Below are positions 23,017 to 31,678 of a DNA stretch of 37,453 nucleotides, piece by piece. Positions within the stretch are counted from its first letter, which is position 1; each line of letters begins with the position of its first letter. The notes under the pieces were generated by a model. The model worked only from the letters and a program-made list of their open reading frames with translations. It had not been told where the DNA came from and did not search any database. Position numbers and translations under genes: made by a program. Source of the stretch: Oscillospiraceae bacterium (lineage in GTDB: Bacteria; Bacillota; Clostridia; Oscillospirales; Acutalibacteraceae); assembly GCA_015065865.1 (NCBI GenBank), contig SVPM01000014.1, positions 1 to 37,453 of the forward strand. The letters are read 5' to 3'.

Positions 23017-24065
23017 ATGTACGATGCTATCTACCCCGGCGAACTGTGGTTGGACACCGCGGGCAAGCCGATCCAAGCACACGGCGGCTCGGTGCTGTAT
23101 CACGAAGGCGCCTATTATTGGTACGGTGAAAACAAAGAAAAGACGGATGGAAAAAACGGTATCTGGCACTGGGGAGTGCGAATGTACCGTTCGACCGACC
23201 TGTGCAACTGGGAGGATCTGGGTGTGATCATTCCGCCCGAGGAAGACGACCCTGCCTCTCCCTTGCATCCCACCTCTATGATGGATCGCCCGCATATTAT
23301 TTATAACGAGGAAACCCGAAAATTCGTCTGTTGGGTCAAGGTGATGTACCGCGACGACACCCAGCGTTCCACCGTTTTGACGGCAGATAACCTCACAGGG
23401 CCGTACACCAAGGTGAGAGAACACTTGCGCCCGTTGAGTATGAGTGCGGGCGACTTTGACTTGGCGGTGGCGCCCGACGGCAAGGCGTATTACTATTTTG
23501 AGCGGGTGCACAGCGAAACCATCTGTGCGGACCTCACCGCCGATTACACCGACGTGACGGGATACTATTCCACCCATTTTCCTCGCAGCGGCCCGCCCTA
23601 CGTGCGGGAGGCGACCGCACATTTTGTGCGAAAGGGAAAACATTATCTGCTCACTTCGGGCACGACAGGTTACCTGCCCAACCCCTCGGAACTGGCGATC
23701 GCCGACACGTGGCACGGACCGTACCGTGTGCTGGGTGACCCGCATCCCACCGATGATTCGGACACTTCGTTCCACAGCCAGATCTCCTCGGTGTTTAAAG
23801 TCCCGACAAAGAAAGATCTGTACATCGCCGTGGCCGACCGCTGGGCGCCCGATTGTATGCACTACCCGTATGAAGAATACAAAAAAGCGTTTTTGAAAGC
23901 GTGCAACCCCTGCTATGAGTCGGACGGCACAGAGGATATGTCCATCTTGCCGACGGCACGCGGGACACCTCCAAAGCACGTTACGTGTGGCTGCCTCTTC
24001 GCTTTGAGGGCGAGATGGCCTATATCGATTGGAAGGATCGTTGGTCGCCCGACGACTATGAGTGA
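23017..24065 (+). pseudogene. GH43-like glycoside hydrolase, frameshifted near its 3' end
   Basis: About 349 aa if restored. The N-terminal blade GKPIQAHGGSVLYHEGAYYWYGENKE has the AHGG...YYWYGE pattern of GH43 galactanase-like subfamilies. Later motifs include MMDRPHIIYNEETRKFVCWVK, SAGDFDLAVAPDGKAYYYFE and DTSFHSQISSVF. Reading is normal to about 23949, after which the frame gives a non-conserved tail ending at 24087. One frame back, the sequence reads DGTRDTSKARYVWLPLRFEG and ends WSPDDYE with a stop at 24063-24065, just before the next gene. A missing base in TTGCCGAC (about 23949-23953) explains it. It may be a true mutation or a sequence error. ATG 23017, Shine-Dalgarno AAGGAG. Confidence 0.8.
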
Positions 24066-24073
24066 GGCAGTAT

Positions 24074-25129
24074 ATGAGCAACATTGAATCTATTGATAAA
24101 AACTTTGCCGCGCTCGCCGTATCCTATGACGGCATGCGTACCTACGACCCGCGCAAAGCACCTTTTTCGATTCACGGTCTGTACCGTCCCGAAGAAGGGG
24201 GCAGGTTTTTGCGTATGCCGCAGGAAGTGGCGGACACGGTAAGCACGGGCGTGGCAGAGTTGTGCCGCCACACGGCGGGGGGACGTATTCGTTTTCGCAC
24301 CGACAGCCGCCGCGTGGCGCTGAAGTGGCGCGCACCCTACGTGCAGGATTTTTCCCATATGCCCCGCACCGGTGCGGCGTACTTTGATTTGTATGTGAAC
24401 GGTGAGCACGTCAATACCTTTATCCCCCAAAGACCGCAAAGCAACAATGCCGAAGCCTTGTTAGAGGCGATGGCACATATTCCGCTTGAGGGAACGTGCG
24501 ATATTCTTATCCACTTCCCGCTGTATAACGATATCACCGACCTTGCGGTGGCGTTGGACGAAAACGCCGAAGTGCTGCCTGCGACACCTTATGCACACGA
24601 AACGCCCGTGGTGTTTTACGGCTCCTCCATCACGCAGGGCGGGTGTGCCTGCCGCGGCGGCACGGCGTACCCTGCGATATTGGCGCGCAATTTGGACACC
24701 GACATCCTGAATCTGGGTTTTTCGGGGAATTGCCGTGCGGAACTGCCCATGGCGGATTACGTCGCCGCCCTGCCGATGAGCGTATTCGTGTTCGATTACG
24801 ACCACAACGCGCCCACGGCAGAATTCCTGCAAAAAACACACGCGCCGTTTTTCAAGCGACTGCGTGAACAGCGTCCCGACCTGCCCGTGATCATAGTTTC
24901 GGCCGCCGATCTCTGTTTTTCCGAATGGAAAGAGCGGCGGGAAGTCATCCGCCGCACCTACGAAAACGCGGTGGCGGCGGGTGATCGCAACGTGTATTTC
25001 CTCGACGGTCACACCTTTTACGACGCGGTGGGTGCGGAAAATTGCCGCGTAGACGTGGCCCACCCGAACGATCTTGGTATGTGGTGTATGGCACGTGCGA
25101 TGGAACCCCTGCTGAAAAAACTGCTGTAA
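24074..25129 (+). CDS. SGNH/GDSL-family esterase
   Basis: A 351-aa cytoplasmic hydrolase. An N-terminal beta-sandwich (about 25-165, with AAYFDLYVNGEHV) precedes an SGNH domain. Catalytic Ser185 lies in YGSSITQGG, the block with Asn219 in NLGFSGN, and the Asp/His pair in D327-V-A-H330-PND. This two-domain layout resembles carbohydrate esterases of the CE2/SGNH type and suggests deacetylation of oligosaccharides entering the cell. The ATG at 24074 has GAGTGAGG upstream; a GTG at 24062 is a weaker choice because it lies inside that site. It directly follows the GH43-like gene. Confidence 0.85.
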   Translation: MSNIESIDKNFAALAVSYDGMRTYDPRKAPFSIHGLYRPEEGGRFLRMPQEVADTVSTGVAELCRHTAGGRIRFRTDSRRVALKWRAPYVQDFSHMPRTGAAYFDLYVNGEHVNTFIPQRPQSNNAEALLEAMAHIPLEGTCDILIHFPLYNDITDLAVALDENAEVLPATPYAHETPVVFYGSSITQGGCACRGGTAYPAILARNLDTDILNLGFSGNCRAELPMADYVAALPMSVFVFDYDHNAPTAEFLQKTHAPFFKRLREQRPDLPVIIVSAADLCFSEWKERREVIRRTYENAVAAGDRNVYFLDGHTFYDAVGAENCRVDVAHPNDLGMWCMARAMEPLLKKLL

Positions 25130-25164
25130 CCGCCCGCAGGCGGCAGACGGAGAAAAAGTCTAAA

Positions 25165-25202
25165 CAAAAATCCCGAAAGGATGTCCTTTCGGGATTTTGT
25201 TA
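25165..25202. terminator. Bidirectional terminator
   Basis: AAAATCCCGAAAGGA / TCCTTTCGGGATTTT with a very short loop and A/T flanks, between the esterase gene and the minus-strand antiporter gene. Confidence 0.9.
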
Positions 25203-25204
25203 TA

Positions 25205-26476
25205 TCAGATGCCGTACAGCAACCACAAATATATGTAGGCGGGAACGATCGCCGCAAGAGTAAACGGAATACCGATCTTGAAGAAATCTTTATTCTTTAC
25301 CGTGTAGCCCTCCTTGCGGAGAATACCGATGCCCGCGATGTTTGCCGATGCACCGATGGGGGTGCAGTTGCCGCCGAGCGTGGCACCCGACAGCAGACCG
25401 AAGTACAACACGGTGGGGTCTACACCGAGGGTTGCGGCCAGACCTGCGATCACGGGGATCATGGTGGCAACGTACGGTATGTTATCCACAAACGCCGAGA
25501 TCACCACCGACGCCCACACGATGACGGTATACAGCACGAAAACGTTGCCGCCGCCCATTTGAGCCAAGAGATTTGCCGCCGCATCGATAACCCCCTGTTC
25601 GGCAATGCCGCCGATCATCAAAAACAACCCGAGCAACAGCCCGATGGTTTCAAAATCGATGGCACGAAGCGGTGCCGCCATCACTTTGAGCGAACGGCTA
25701 CGCACCGCGTGATATACCAACCCGATCGCAAAGAGCACGCAGCAGATGACCCCGTTGGTCACGGCGGGTTTGTTCGGCACGAAGGAAGCCGCGATCAGCA
25801 ATACAATGGTGCCGAGAAGCAACGCGGCGGGAACGTAGTCGGTGACCTTGGTGCGTTCGGCCTCTTTGGGGATCGGTGCTTTTTCCTCGCGGAACAAAAA
25901 CGCCAAGATCAGTGCCGACAGCACCGCACCGAGTTCCACCGCGAAGAACATACCCGGACGGCCTTGATACCAAAAGAAATCCATAAAACTCATATCCAGT
26001 GCGGAACCGAGCATAATGGCGGTGGTATCCCCCACCAGCGTGGCCGCGCCCTGCAGATTGGAGGATACCGCGATACCGATGATAAACGGTACGGGATCGG
26101 TTTTGAGTTTACGGCAGATCTCCAGCGCCACGGGCGCCACCATCAACACGGTTGCCACGTTATCCACAAACGCGGAAATGATACCCGCAAACAGTGCCAT
26201 TGCCACCGCCGCCGCGCACACGTTCGGCACCTTTTCCATAATCCGTTCCGCAAGCAGGGACGGCATTTTACTTTCAATAAACAGCGCCACCGTGCCCATC
26301 GTGCCCGCGATCATCAACAGCACGTTCCAGTCGATGGTGCCGAACACTTGACCGAGCGGGAGCATACCGGTAGCAATAAACAACACCGCCGCCCCCAACG
26401 CAATATACGGACGGTACTTGCCGAACACCATCATCAGCACGTACGCCGACGCAAACAATATCAATGCACCGTACAT
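25205..26476 (-). CDS. Ion transporter (IT) superfamily permease, NhaD/ArsB/SLC13-like
   Basis: A 423-aa protein with about 10-12 membrane helices and two inverted repeat halves. Each half has the conserved helix-break motif: SAFVDNVATVLMVAPV (first) and SAFVDNIPYVATMIPV (second). SSNLQGAATLVGD and GATLGGNCTPIGASANI are the corresponding hairpin regions. NhaD Na+/H+ antiporters, ArsB and SLC13 carboxylate carriers share this fold, and sequence alone does not settle which it is. The ATG at 26476 is used because the Shine-Dalgarno AAGGGGG is 8 nt upstream. It follows the Na/phosphate symporter gene with a 13-nt gap, so the two are co-transcribed. Confidence 0.85.
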   Translation of the reverse strand: MYGALILFASAYVLMMVFGKYRPYIALGAAVLFIATGMLPLGQVFGTIDWNVLLMIAGTMGTVALFIESKMPSLLAERIMEKVPNVCAAAVAMALFAGIISAFVDNVATVLMVAPVALEICRKLKTDPVPFIIGIAVSSNLQGAATLVGDTTAIMLGSALDMSFMDFFWYQGRPGMFFAVELGAVLSALILAFLFREEKAPIPKEAERTKVTDYVPAALLLGTIVLLIAASFVPNKPAVTNGVICCVLFAIGLVYHAVRSRSLKVMAAPLRAIDFETIGLLLGLFLMIGGIAEQGVIDAAANLLAQMGGGNVFVLYTVIVWASVVISAFVDNIPYVATMIPVIAGLAATLGVDPTVLYFGLLSGATLGGNCTPIGASANIAGIGILRKEGYTVKNKDFFKIGIPFTLAAIVPAYIYLWLLYGI

Positions 26477-26489
26477 ATCCACGGCCCCC

Positions 26490-28157
26490 TTATATCTCTT
26501 TTTGTGAACCGATGGGGTTCACGATACTGTAACCAACGTTCACCAAATGGTCCGCTACGCGCTCCAGACCCGCTACCGTTGACGCGTAGTAGGGGCTTAC
26601 GTCAAACGAACAGTTTCCTTCGGCAAGCCGTGCGAAGTGGCGGGCCGTCAACTCTTTCTTCATACGGTCCACCGTTTCTTCCCGCGCGGCCAGTTCATTC
26701 AAATGCTCACAACTATGATTGGCAAACGCCTCCTTGGCGATGGCCAACATACGACGGATCTCCGCAAACAGTCCCTGTATTTCTTCCTGTGCGGTGGCCG
26801 AAAACACGATGCCTTTTTTCTGCATCTCCTCCCCGATCTCTCCGAAGTTTTCCGCGTGGTCGCCGATGCGTTCCAGATCGTTCAACACGTGAAAATACGT
26901 GCCGATCACCCGCTCGTCGCTCGATTCAACGTGGGCAGACAAACGAATGAGGAACTGTGTCAGCGCGCTGTTGGTAAAGTCGATGATCTCCTCATTTTCG
27001 CGCAGTTTTTCATTCTGCGCCCGCTCTGCAAAGGCCAAGGTCATATTTTCCTCCACCAGCGAGAACATATACTCCATTTCTTTTTTCACCTGCATCAACG
27101 CCACCGGCGGGGTGGTGAGCAGGCGGTCGTCCACATACCGCAGTGTGCGGGATCCCTCTTCCTCGGCGACATCCCGAATGACCAAGCAGGAATACCGTAC
27201 CAACTGCTTTGCAAACGGCAGTAACAGCAGCGTGGTGGTCACGTTGAACACCACGTGGAACAGCGACAGGCGCATTTGCATAGACATCGCATCTTCACCG
27301 GGGAAGCACGCCGCCAGCAACGACGTGACCGCACCTTTAAAAATAAGGAGTACCGCGGCAAACACGCCCGTACCGATCACGTTGAAGGTGAAGTGAATGA
27401 GCGCCACCCGCTTTGCGTTGGCGTGTGCACCGATGGAGGCAAGCAACGCGGTGACACAGGTACCGATGTTTGCACCCAGCACGATGAACAGCGCCAGATC
27501 CAGCGGGAGGACACCGGTGCCGACCATCGTGATGACCACACCCGTTGCCGCCGAAGAACTTTGAATAAGCGCGGTGAACACCGCACCCACCAAAACAAGC
27601 AATATCGGTGCGTTCAACACGCGGAAAACGTTGGTAAACAACCGTTCCACAAGCGGGTTGCCGAACGCTTGCTCGCTGCTCATAACGTTCAATCCCACAA
27701 AGATCAAACCCAACCCGCTGCAAAGACTGCCGGCCAGTTTCACCCCTTCGCGTTCGGCAAACCCCATCATCACGCCCGCAAACGCCAACAGATACATCGC
27801 CATATTGAAATAGTCGTTCTTCAAAGCGACCAACACGCCCGTGACGGTGGTACCGATGTTGGCGCCCATAATGATCGGCGTGGCTTGCATCAGCGTCATC
27901 ACACCGGCATTCACCAAACCGATGACCATCACCGACGTGGCGGAGGAACTTTGAATGATCGCGGTCACGCCCGCGCCGATCCCCACACCGGAAAAGCGGT
28001 TGTTACTGATCTTGCCGAGCAACGTTTTCATCCCGTTGCCTGCACTTTTTTCCAACGCATCACCCATAAAATTCATGCCGACGATAAACACGCCGACACC
28101 TGCCAACAACCAGATCAGGCTTTGCAGCAATTGTAATATTTCCCCTGCAGATGACAT
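26490..28157 (-). CDS. Na/phosphate cotransporter family protein with PhoU-like domain
   Basis: A 555-aa protein. The N-terminal membrane region has two Na/Pi-cotransporter repeats with QSSS signature motifs: AIIQSSSATSVMVIG and ALIQSSSAATGVVIT. The C-terminal 200 residues are a helical PhoU-like domain (DLERIGDHAENFGEIGEEM and AGLERVADHLVNVGYSIV). These proteins import phosphate with Na+; the PhoU part probably regulates it. ATG 28157, Shine-Dalgarno GGAGG. It lies 21 bp downstream of the broken kdpE and is probably read from the same transcript. Confidence 0.9.
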   Translation of the reverse strand: MSSAGEILQLLQSLIWLLAGVGVFIVGMNFMGDALEKSAGNGMKTLLGKISNNRFSGVGIGAGVTAIIQSSSATSVMVIGLVNAGVMTLMQATPIIMGANIGTTVTGVLVALKNDYFNMAMYLLAFAGVMMGFAEREGVKLAGSLCSGLGLIFVGLNVMSSEQAFGNPLVERLFTNVFRVLNAPILLVLVGAVFTALIQSSSAATGVVITMVGTGVLPLDLALFIVLGANIGTCVTALLASIGAHANAKRVALIHFTFNVIGTGVFAAVLLIFKGAVTSLLAACFPGEDAMSMQMRLSLFHVVFNVTTTLLLLPFAKQLVRYSCLVIRDVAEEEGSRTLRYVDDRLLTTPPVALMQVKKEMEYMFSLVEENMTLAFAERAQNEKLRENEEIIDFTNSALTQFLIRLSAHVESSDERVIGTYFHVLNDLERIGDHAENFGEIGEEMQKKGIVFSATAQEEIQGLFAEIRRMLAIAKEAFANHSCEHLNELAAREETVDRMKKELTARHFARLAEGNCSFDVSPYYASTVAGLERVADHLVNVGYSIVNPIGSQKEI

Positions 28158-28178
28158 CGTTTTCCTCCTTCAAGATCC

Positions 28179-28525
28179 TCAACCGTCCATACGGTAGCCC
28201 ACCCCCGGTTCGTTCGTGATATAACTCGACTCCCCCGGCCGCACACCGAATTTGCGGCGAATGTTTGCCATATTGACCTGCAACTTTTTAATGTTGCCGC
28301 TGTCCGCCCGCTCACCCCATACGGCTTGCATAATGGCGGAATAGGTCATCATTTTTCCGCAATGTTCCGATAACAGCGCCACAATATTATATTCTGTCTG
28401 TATCAAGTGTATCTCTTCCTCTTTAAGAAATACCCTACGGGCGGCATAATCAACAACGTCGTCACCAGATTACGAATGTTTTCTTCGTCCTCTACCAACA
28501 GTATCTTATATTTATTCCGTATCAT
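28179..28525 (-). pseudogene. Deleted KdpE-type response regulator
   Basis: The start is intact: ATG at 28525, Shine-Dalgarno GAGGAGG and the receiver N-terminus IRNKYKILLVEDEENIRNLVTTLL. About 100 residues of the receiver, including the phosphoacceptor Asp, are then missing (junction near 28450). The frame changes and resumes at AARRVFLKEEEIHLIQTEYN, running through a complete winged-helix DNA-binding domain that ends at TNEPGVGYRMDG. The start and the DNA-binding part are in different frames, so no functional protein is expected unless the C-terminal fragment is made alone. Confidence 0.88.
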
Positions 28526-28526
28526 T

Positions 28527-29230
28527 CTATACCTCCTCGGTTTCCAACGAAAAGCGGAATACCGCGCCGCCCGAACGGCGATTTCCAATATGTTTATCAG
28601 CACCTGTTCGATCAACAGGGCATCCATCGGAATGAGCACCATTTCGACAGGAAGTTCCGGTTGTATCGGTTGGGAGGGATACCGCTTTTTGAATTTCAGC
28701 ACCATACGGTTGAGCCACTCGGCATCTTCTTTGATCCCTTTGAGGATCGTTTCTTTTTGCTGTTCGCTCATACTTTGGCTGTTTTCAAGCAGAGTGGTTG
28801 CCGATCCGTAGATGGTGGTAAGCGGTGTGCGAAGATCGTGCGACACCGCGCGCAACAAATTCGCACGCATTCTCTCTTTTTCACTTTCCGCCCGAATGAC
28901 GTCCTGCCTTTTCAATTTGGTGGTAAGTGCACCGGTGAAAACCGACAGCACCACCATCACGATACCCGAAATAAGATTGACCGGCAACGTGAAGTTTACC
29001 GCGAAATACGGGAAGGTAAAGGCGTAGTTCACCGCAACGGTGCCGACCAGCGCCGCCACGATTCCAAAAACATACCCCTCAGTAAAAAGAGAAACCAAAA
29101 AGACCGCAAACACAAACACCGTGGCAATGTGTTCCTGCACCGCAAAAGTATATTGAAACAGCAAACTGATACCGAACGCGGCGGACAGCGAAAGCAACGT
29201 CACAATGCCGCCGTGCAAGTATTTTTTCAT
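28527..29230 (-). pseudogene. Deleted KdpD-like sensor histidine kinase
   Basis: The N-terminus has four DUF4118-type membrane helices (about 8-100), then a linker and a normal HisKA helix with the H-box (AVSHDLRTPLTTIYGSA). A first deletion near 28703 joins WLNRM directly to VLKFKKRYPSQPIQ without frameshift, and a second near 28582 joins VLINILE to the end GGAVFRFSLETEEV with a frameshift. The second removes the whole ATP-binding core (N-terminal half of the fold, G1, F and G2 boxes). The original C-terminal stop is at 28527-28529, just before kdpE. This is a dead kinase. Confidence 0.88.
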
Positions 29231-29289
29231 CCCTTTCGCGATTCGACCTCCTCTTCTACCTATTATATAACAACCGCAGGTTAAGATTC

Positions 29290-29334
29290 AGCAAAAAATA
29301 AACTGCACGGTGTCGGGATACCCGACACCGTGCA
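29290..29334 (-). terminator. Terminator after the dockerin esterase (minus strand)
   Basis: Perfect stem TGCACGGTGTCGGG / CCCGACACCGTGCA with a 3-nt loop (29304-29334), followed on the minus strand by TTTATTTTTTG. Confidence 0.92.
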
Positions 29335-29340
29335 TAGGTG

Positions 29341-31674
29341 CTACTCCGCAGGGAATTTGTCAATTTTCTTCACGGCATATTGTAAAATGAGTCGCGCATC
29401 GGTGGAATCCACACGACCGCTGTCATCCACGTCCGCCGTCAACGTATCGAGTTGCGTTTCGTCGATCTTTTGCACGGCGTACTGCAAGGTTACGCGCGCA
29501 TCGGTGGAATTCACCTCGTTGTCCCCGTTCACGTCGCCGAGCAGGCTGACGTCGCGCACGGCGCCGCACCCTTCGCAGAAATCATCCCGCTCGTCTTCCC
29601 ACTTGTGGGGCGCTTCCCGTTCCTCGCCGCACCCGTTACAATCCGTATCACAGTCGCTGTCGTAACGGTGCGTGTGGTTTTGCGCGTCTTCCAACGCCGC
29701 TTGCAAACGTGCGGTGCTCGCATCCACGTCCGCTTGCGATACGGCCGCCTTGGCTTCCGTCACCGCCGCGTGCAGTTCTGCGTGGGAGGTTGCGGCAAGA
29801 TATGCCTCTGCCGCCGTGATCGCCGCACTCCAGTCCTCCACGTTTTCCGCCGCGCGTCCTTTGGCGATCACCATATAATCCAGTTTCAGCACCACGGGGG
29901 CGGTCACACCCACCAAGAACAGGCGCACGTTTTTGATGGTCGTCATCGCGGCGGGGCGTGCGGTCATCGGCAGTTGCAGTTTATTCCATCCCGCTTGCAG
30001 TCCAAGCGAGTTCAAACCCCACGAGATCTCGGATTGATCCACCACCTGCGACACTTCCAAGCAAGCTTCACCGGGAATACGTTCGGGATGGTCGATATAC
30101 AACCAACACTCGAAGAACCACTTGTTCGCATCGGCGGGGAGTTGCAGGTTATACGAATTCACGTGATTGATGTATACCGTGCCGGTGCCGCCGGTATACA
30201 GACACGCCTCGCCCTCTTTGCGGTCGGTATAATCGAACCCTTTCTTGCCGGTGCCGCCGAGCTGGACGCCTTTGGTTTCGTCACAGTTGTCCAACACCGT
30301 ATATTCGCCCGACACGTCCGCGATAAGGCGGCGTTCGGCATACGCTTTCCACAACGCTTGAGAAGCCGCTGTTAACACCGCGTTGTCCGCATCGTCGGCG
30401 GCAAGCAGATCGTCCGCCGCGAGCAACGCGTTGCAAAACGTTTGTGCCGAAGCGGGGGTCAGCTGCGACAGCTGTTCGGCAGTATTATACCGTTCCGACC
30501 ACTGCCGCTGTGCCGCCAACATCGGCGTGGCATCCCATTCCCAACCCATCGTTTCGGCAATGAATCGGGCGAGATCCTCACTGCGGTTGATATCCGCCTG
30601 CACCGAGGGATGCCCGTGTGTTCCCGTACCCTCGGTCGTGGCGTTAAACTGCCGTTGCAAAAGGAAATACACCTTGTCGTCCCCCGCCTCACGGCGCAGT
30701 TCCACCGCTTCTTCCAGTGCCGCGGCACGCGGACTACCCATCAGACCGTAATGCCAAATAATGGTGGCGTTCGGGTTCTTTTCGCGCACCAATTCCAAAA
30801 ACGCCACCGCTTCGGAGGTCATAAACGCATCGGTGATCGCAGCACCGTTGTACGTGCCGCCGTTGTCGTTTGTGCCGAGATTGATCACCACCACGTCGCT
30901 GGGGTTGTTCTCGAAATCCCAACCGACGGTGGATACCGAGGAGGAGGGCAGCGCCGCCGTTTTGGTATAGTAGTCGTAAAACGAGTTGTCGGTCGTGTTG
31001 TGTATCGTCGCGCGGCGGCAAAAACCAATGCCACTGCGGGAAAGCACCTGTGCATCCGCACCCAACATCTTCGCCGCGATCACCGCCCACGTCATCGTAC
31101 CTTCCACCGTGGCGGAGGTATAGTCGCCGCTGCCGTCGGTGATGAGATTGCCGAATCCGCTGGTGACGGAATCGCCCACGAATTCAATTTTGCGTGTGGG
31201 GGCGGCGGGAGCGGTCATAAACGTGCCGTCGGTGCCGATGTTCTTCACCGTAACCGACGCCGAACCGCCGTATGCCGCTTCGTTGCGTTTTCGCACTTCC
31301 ACCGTGTGCACGCCCTGCGGCAGCCCCTCTGCCAACGTGTAGGTCGCGTTACTGCTGTTTAATTTCACCGTTTTGGCGGGGATAAGTGCGCCGTCCACGT
31401 ATACGTTCAAATACGCCATGCTGTTCGCGGCGATCGAAGTGGTGGACATCTCCGCCGTAAGCGTAGTACCCTCAAACGTCACACTGAAGCCCGAGTTGGT
31501 CCAGAACAGGCGCAGGGCACCCGCCGTGTTGTATACCGTGCGTCCGTATACCGTGATCTTTTCCCCTGCATTTTTCGGAACGAGAGTCTGCCCCGCCGCC
31601 GATACCCCGCCGAGCGGGAGCACACCGCACAGCAAAAGAGAGGCGGTCATCAGAGCCAAGATGCGTTTTTTCAT
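29341..31674 (-). CDS. Secreted SGNH esterase with carbohydrate-binding region and dockerin
   Basis: A 777-aa exported protein. A Sec signal peptide (about 1-26, MKKRILALMTASLLLCGVLP...VSA) is followed by a beta-sandwich (about 30-150) and an SGNH hydrolase (about 160-390) with catalytic S169 in FVGDSVTSGFG, the NLGTND block and GHPSVQAD. This order is that of CE2 acetyl-xylan esterases. A CBM-like beta domain (about 450-620) and a helical stretch with a Cys-rich HRYDSDCDTDCNGCGEE segment follow. The C-terminus is a type I dockerin with two Ca-binding repeats, GDVNGDNEVNSTDA and ADVDDSGRVDSTDA, indicating docking onto a cohesin scaffold. The 4-nt gap to the upstream permease gene suggests co-transcription. 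Confidence 0.9.
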   Translation of the reverse strand: MKKRILALMTASLLLCGVLPLGGVSAAGQTLVPKNAGEKITVYGRTVYNTAGALRLFWTNSGFSVTFEGTTLTAEMSTTSIAANSMAYLNVYVDGALIPAKTVKLNSSNATYTLAEGLPQGVHTVEVRKRNEAAYGGSASVTVKNIGTDGTFMTAPAAPTRKIEFVGDSVTSGFGNLITDGSGDYTSATVEGTMTWAVIAAKMLGADAQVLSRSGIGFCRRATIHNTTDNSFYDYYTKTAALPSSSVSTVGWDFENNPSDVVVINLGTNDNGGTYNGAAITDAFMTSEAVAFLELVREKNPNATIIWHYGLMGSPRAAALEEAVELRREAGDDKVYFLLQRQFNATTEGTGTHGHPSVQADINRSEDLARFIAETMGWEWDATPMLAAQRQWSERYNTAEQLSQLTPASAQTFCNALLAADDLLAADDADNAVLTAASQALWKAYAERRLIADVSGEYTVLDNCDETKGVQLGGTGKKGFDYTDRKEGEACLYTGGTGTVYINHVNSYNLQLPADANKWFFECWLYIDHPERIPGEACLEVSQVVDQSEISWGLNSLGLQAGWNKLQLPMTARPAAMTTIKNVRLFLVGVTAPVVLKLDYMVIAKGRAAENVEDWSAAITAAEAYLAATSHAELHAAVTEAKAAVSQADVDASTARLQAALEDAQNHTHRYDSDCDTDCNGCGEEREAPHKWEDERDDFCEGCGAVRDVSLLGDVNGDNEVNSTDARVTLQYAVQKIDETQLDTLTADVDDSGRVDSTDARLILQYAVKKIDKFPAE

Positions 31675-31678
31675 GCCG

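Noticed and set aside
25205-26950. A very long plus-strand open frame (over 500 codons) antisense to the permease and symporter genes
   Set aside because: It is rich in His, Arg, Gln and Cys with no domain, lies opposite two well-supported membrane-protein genes, and is produced by their codon bias.
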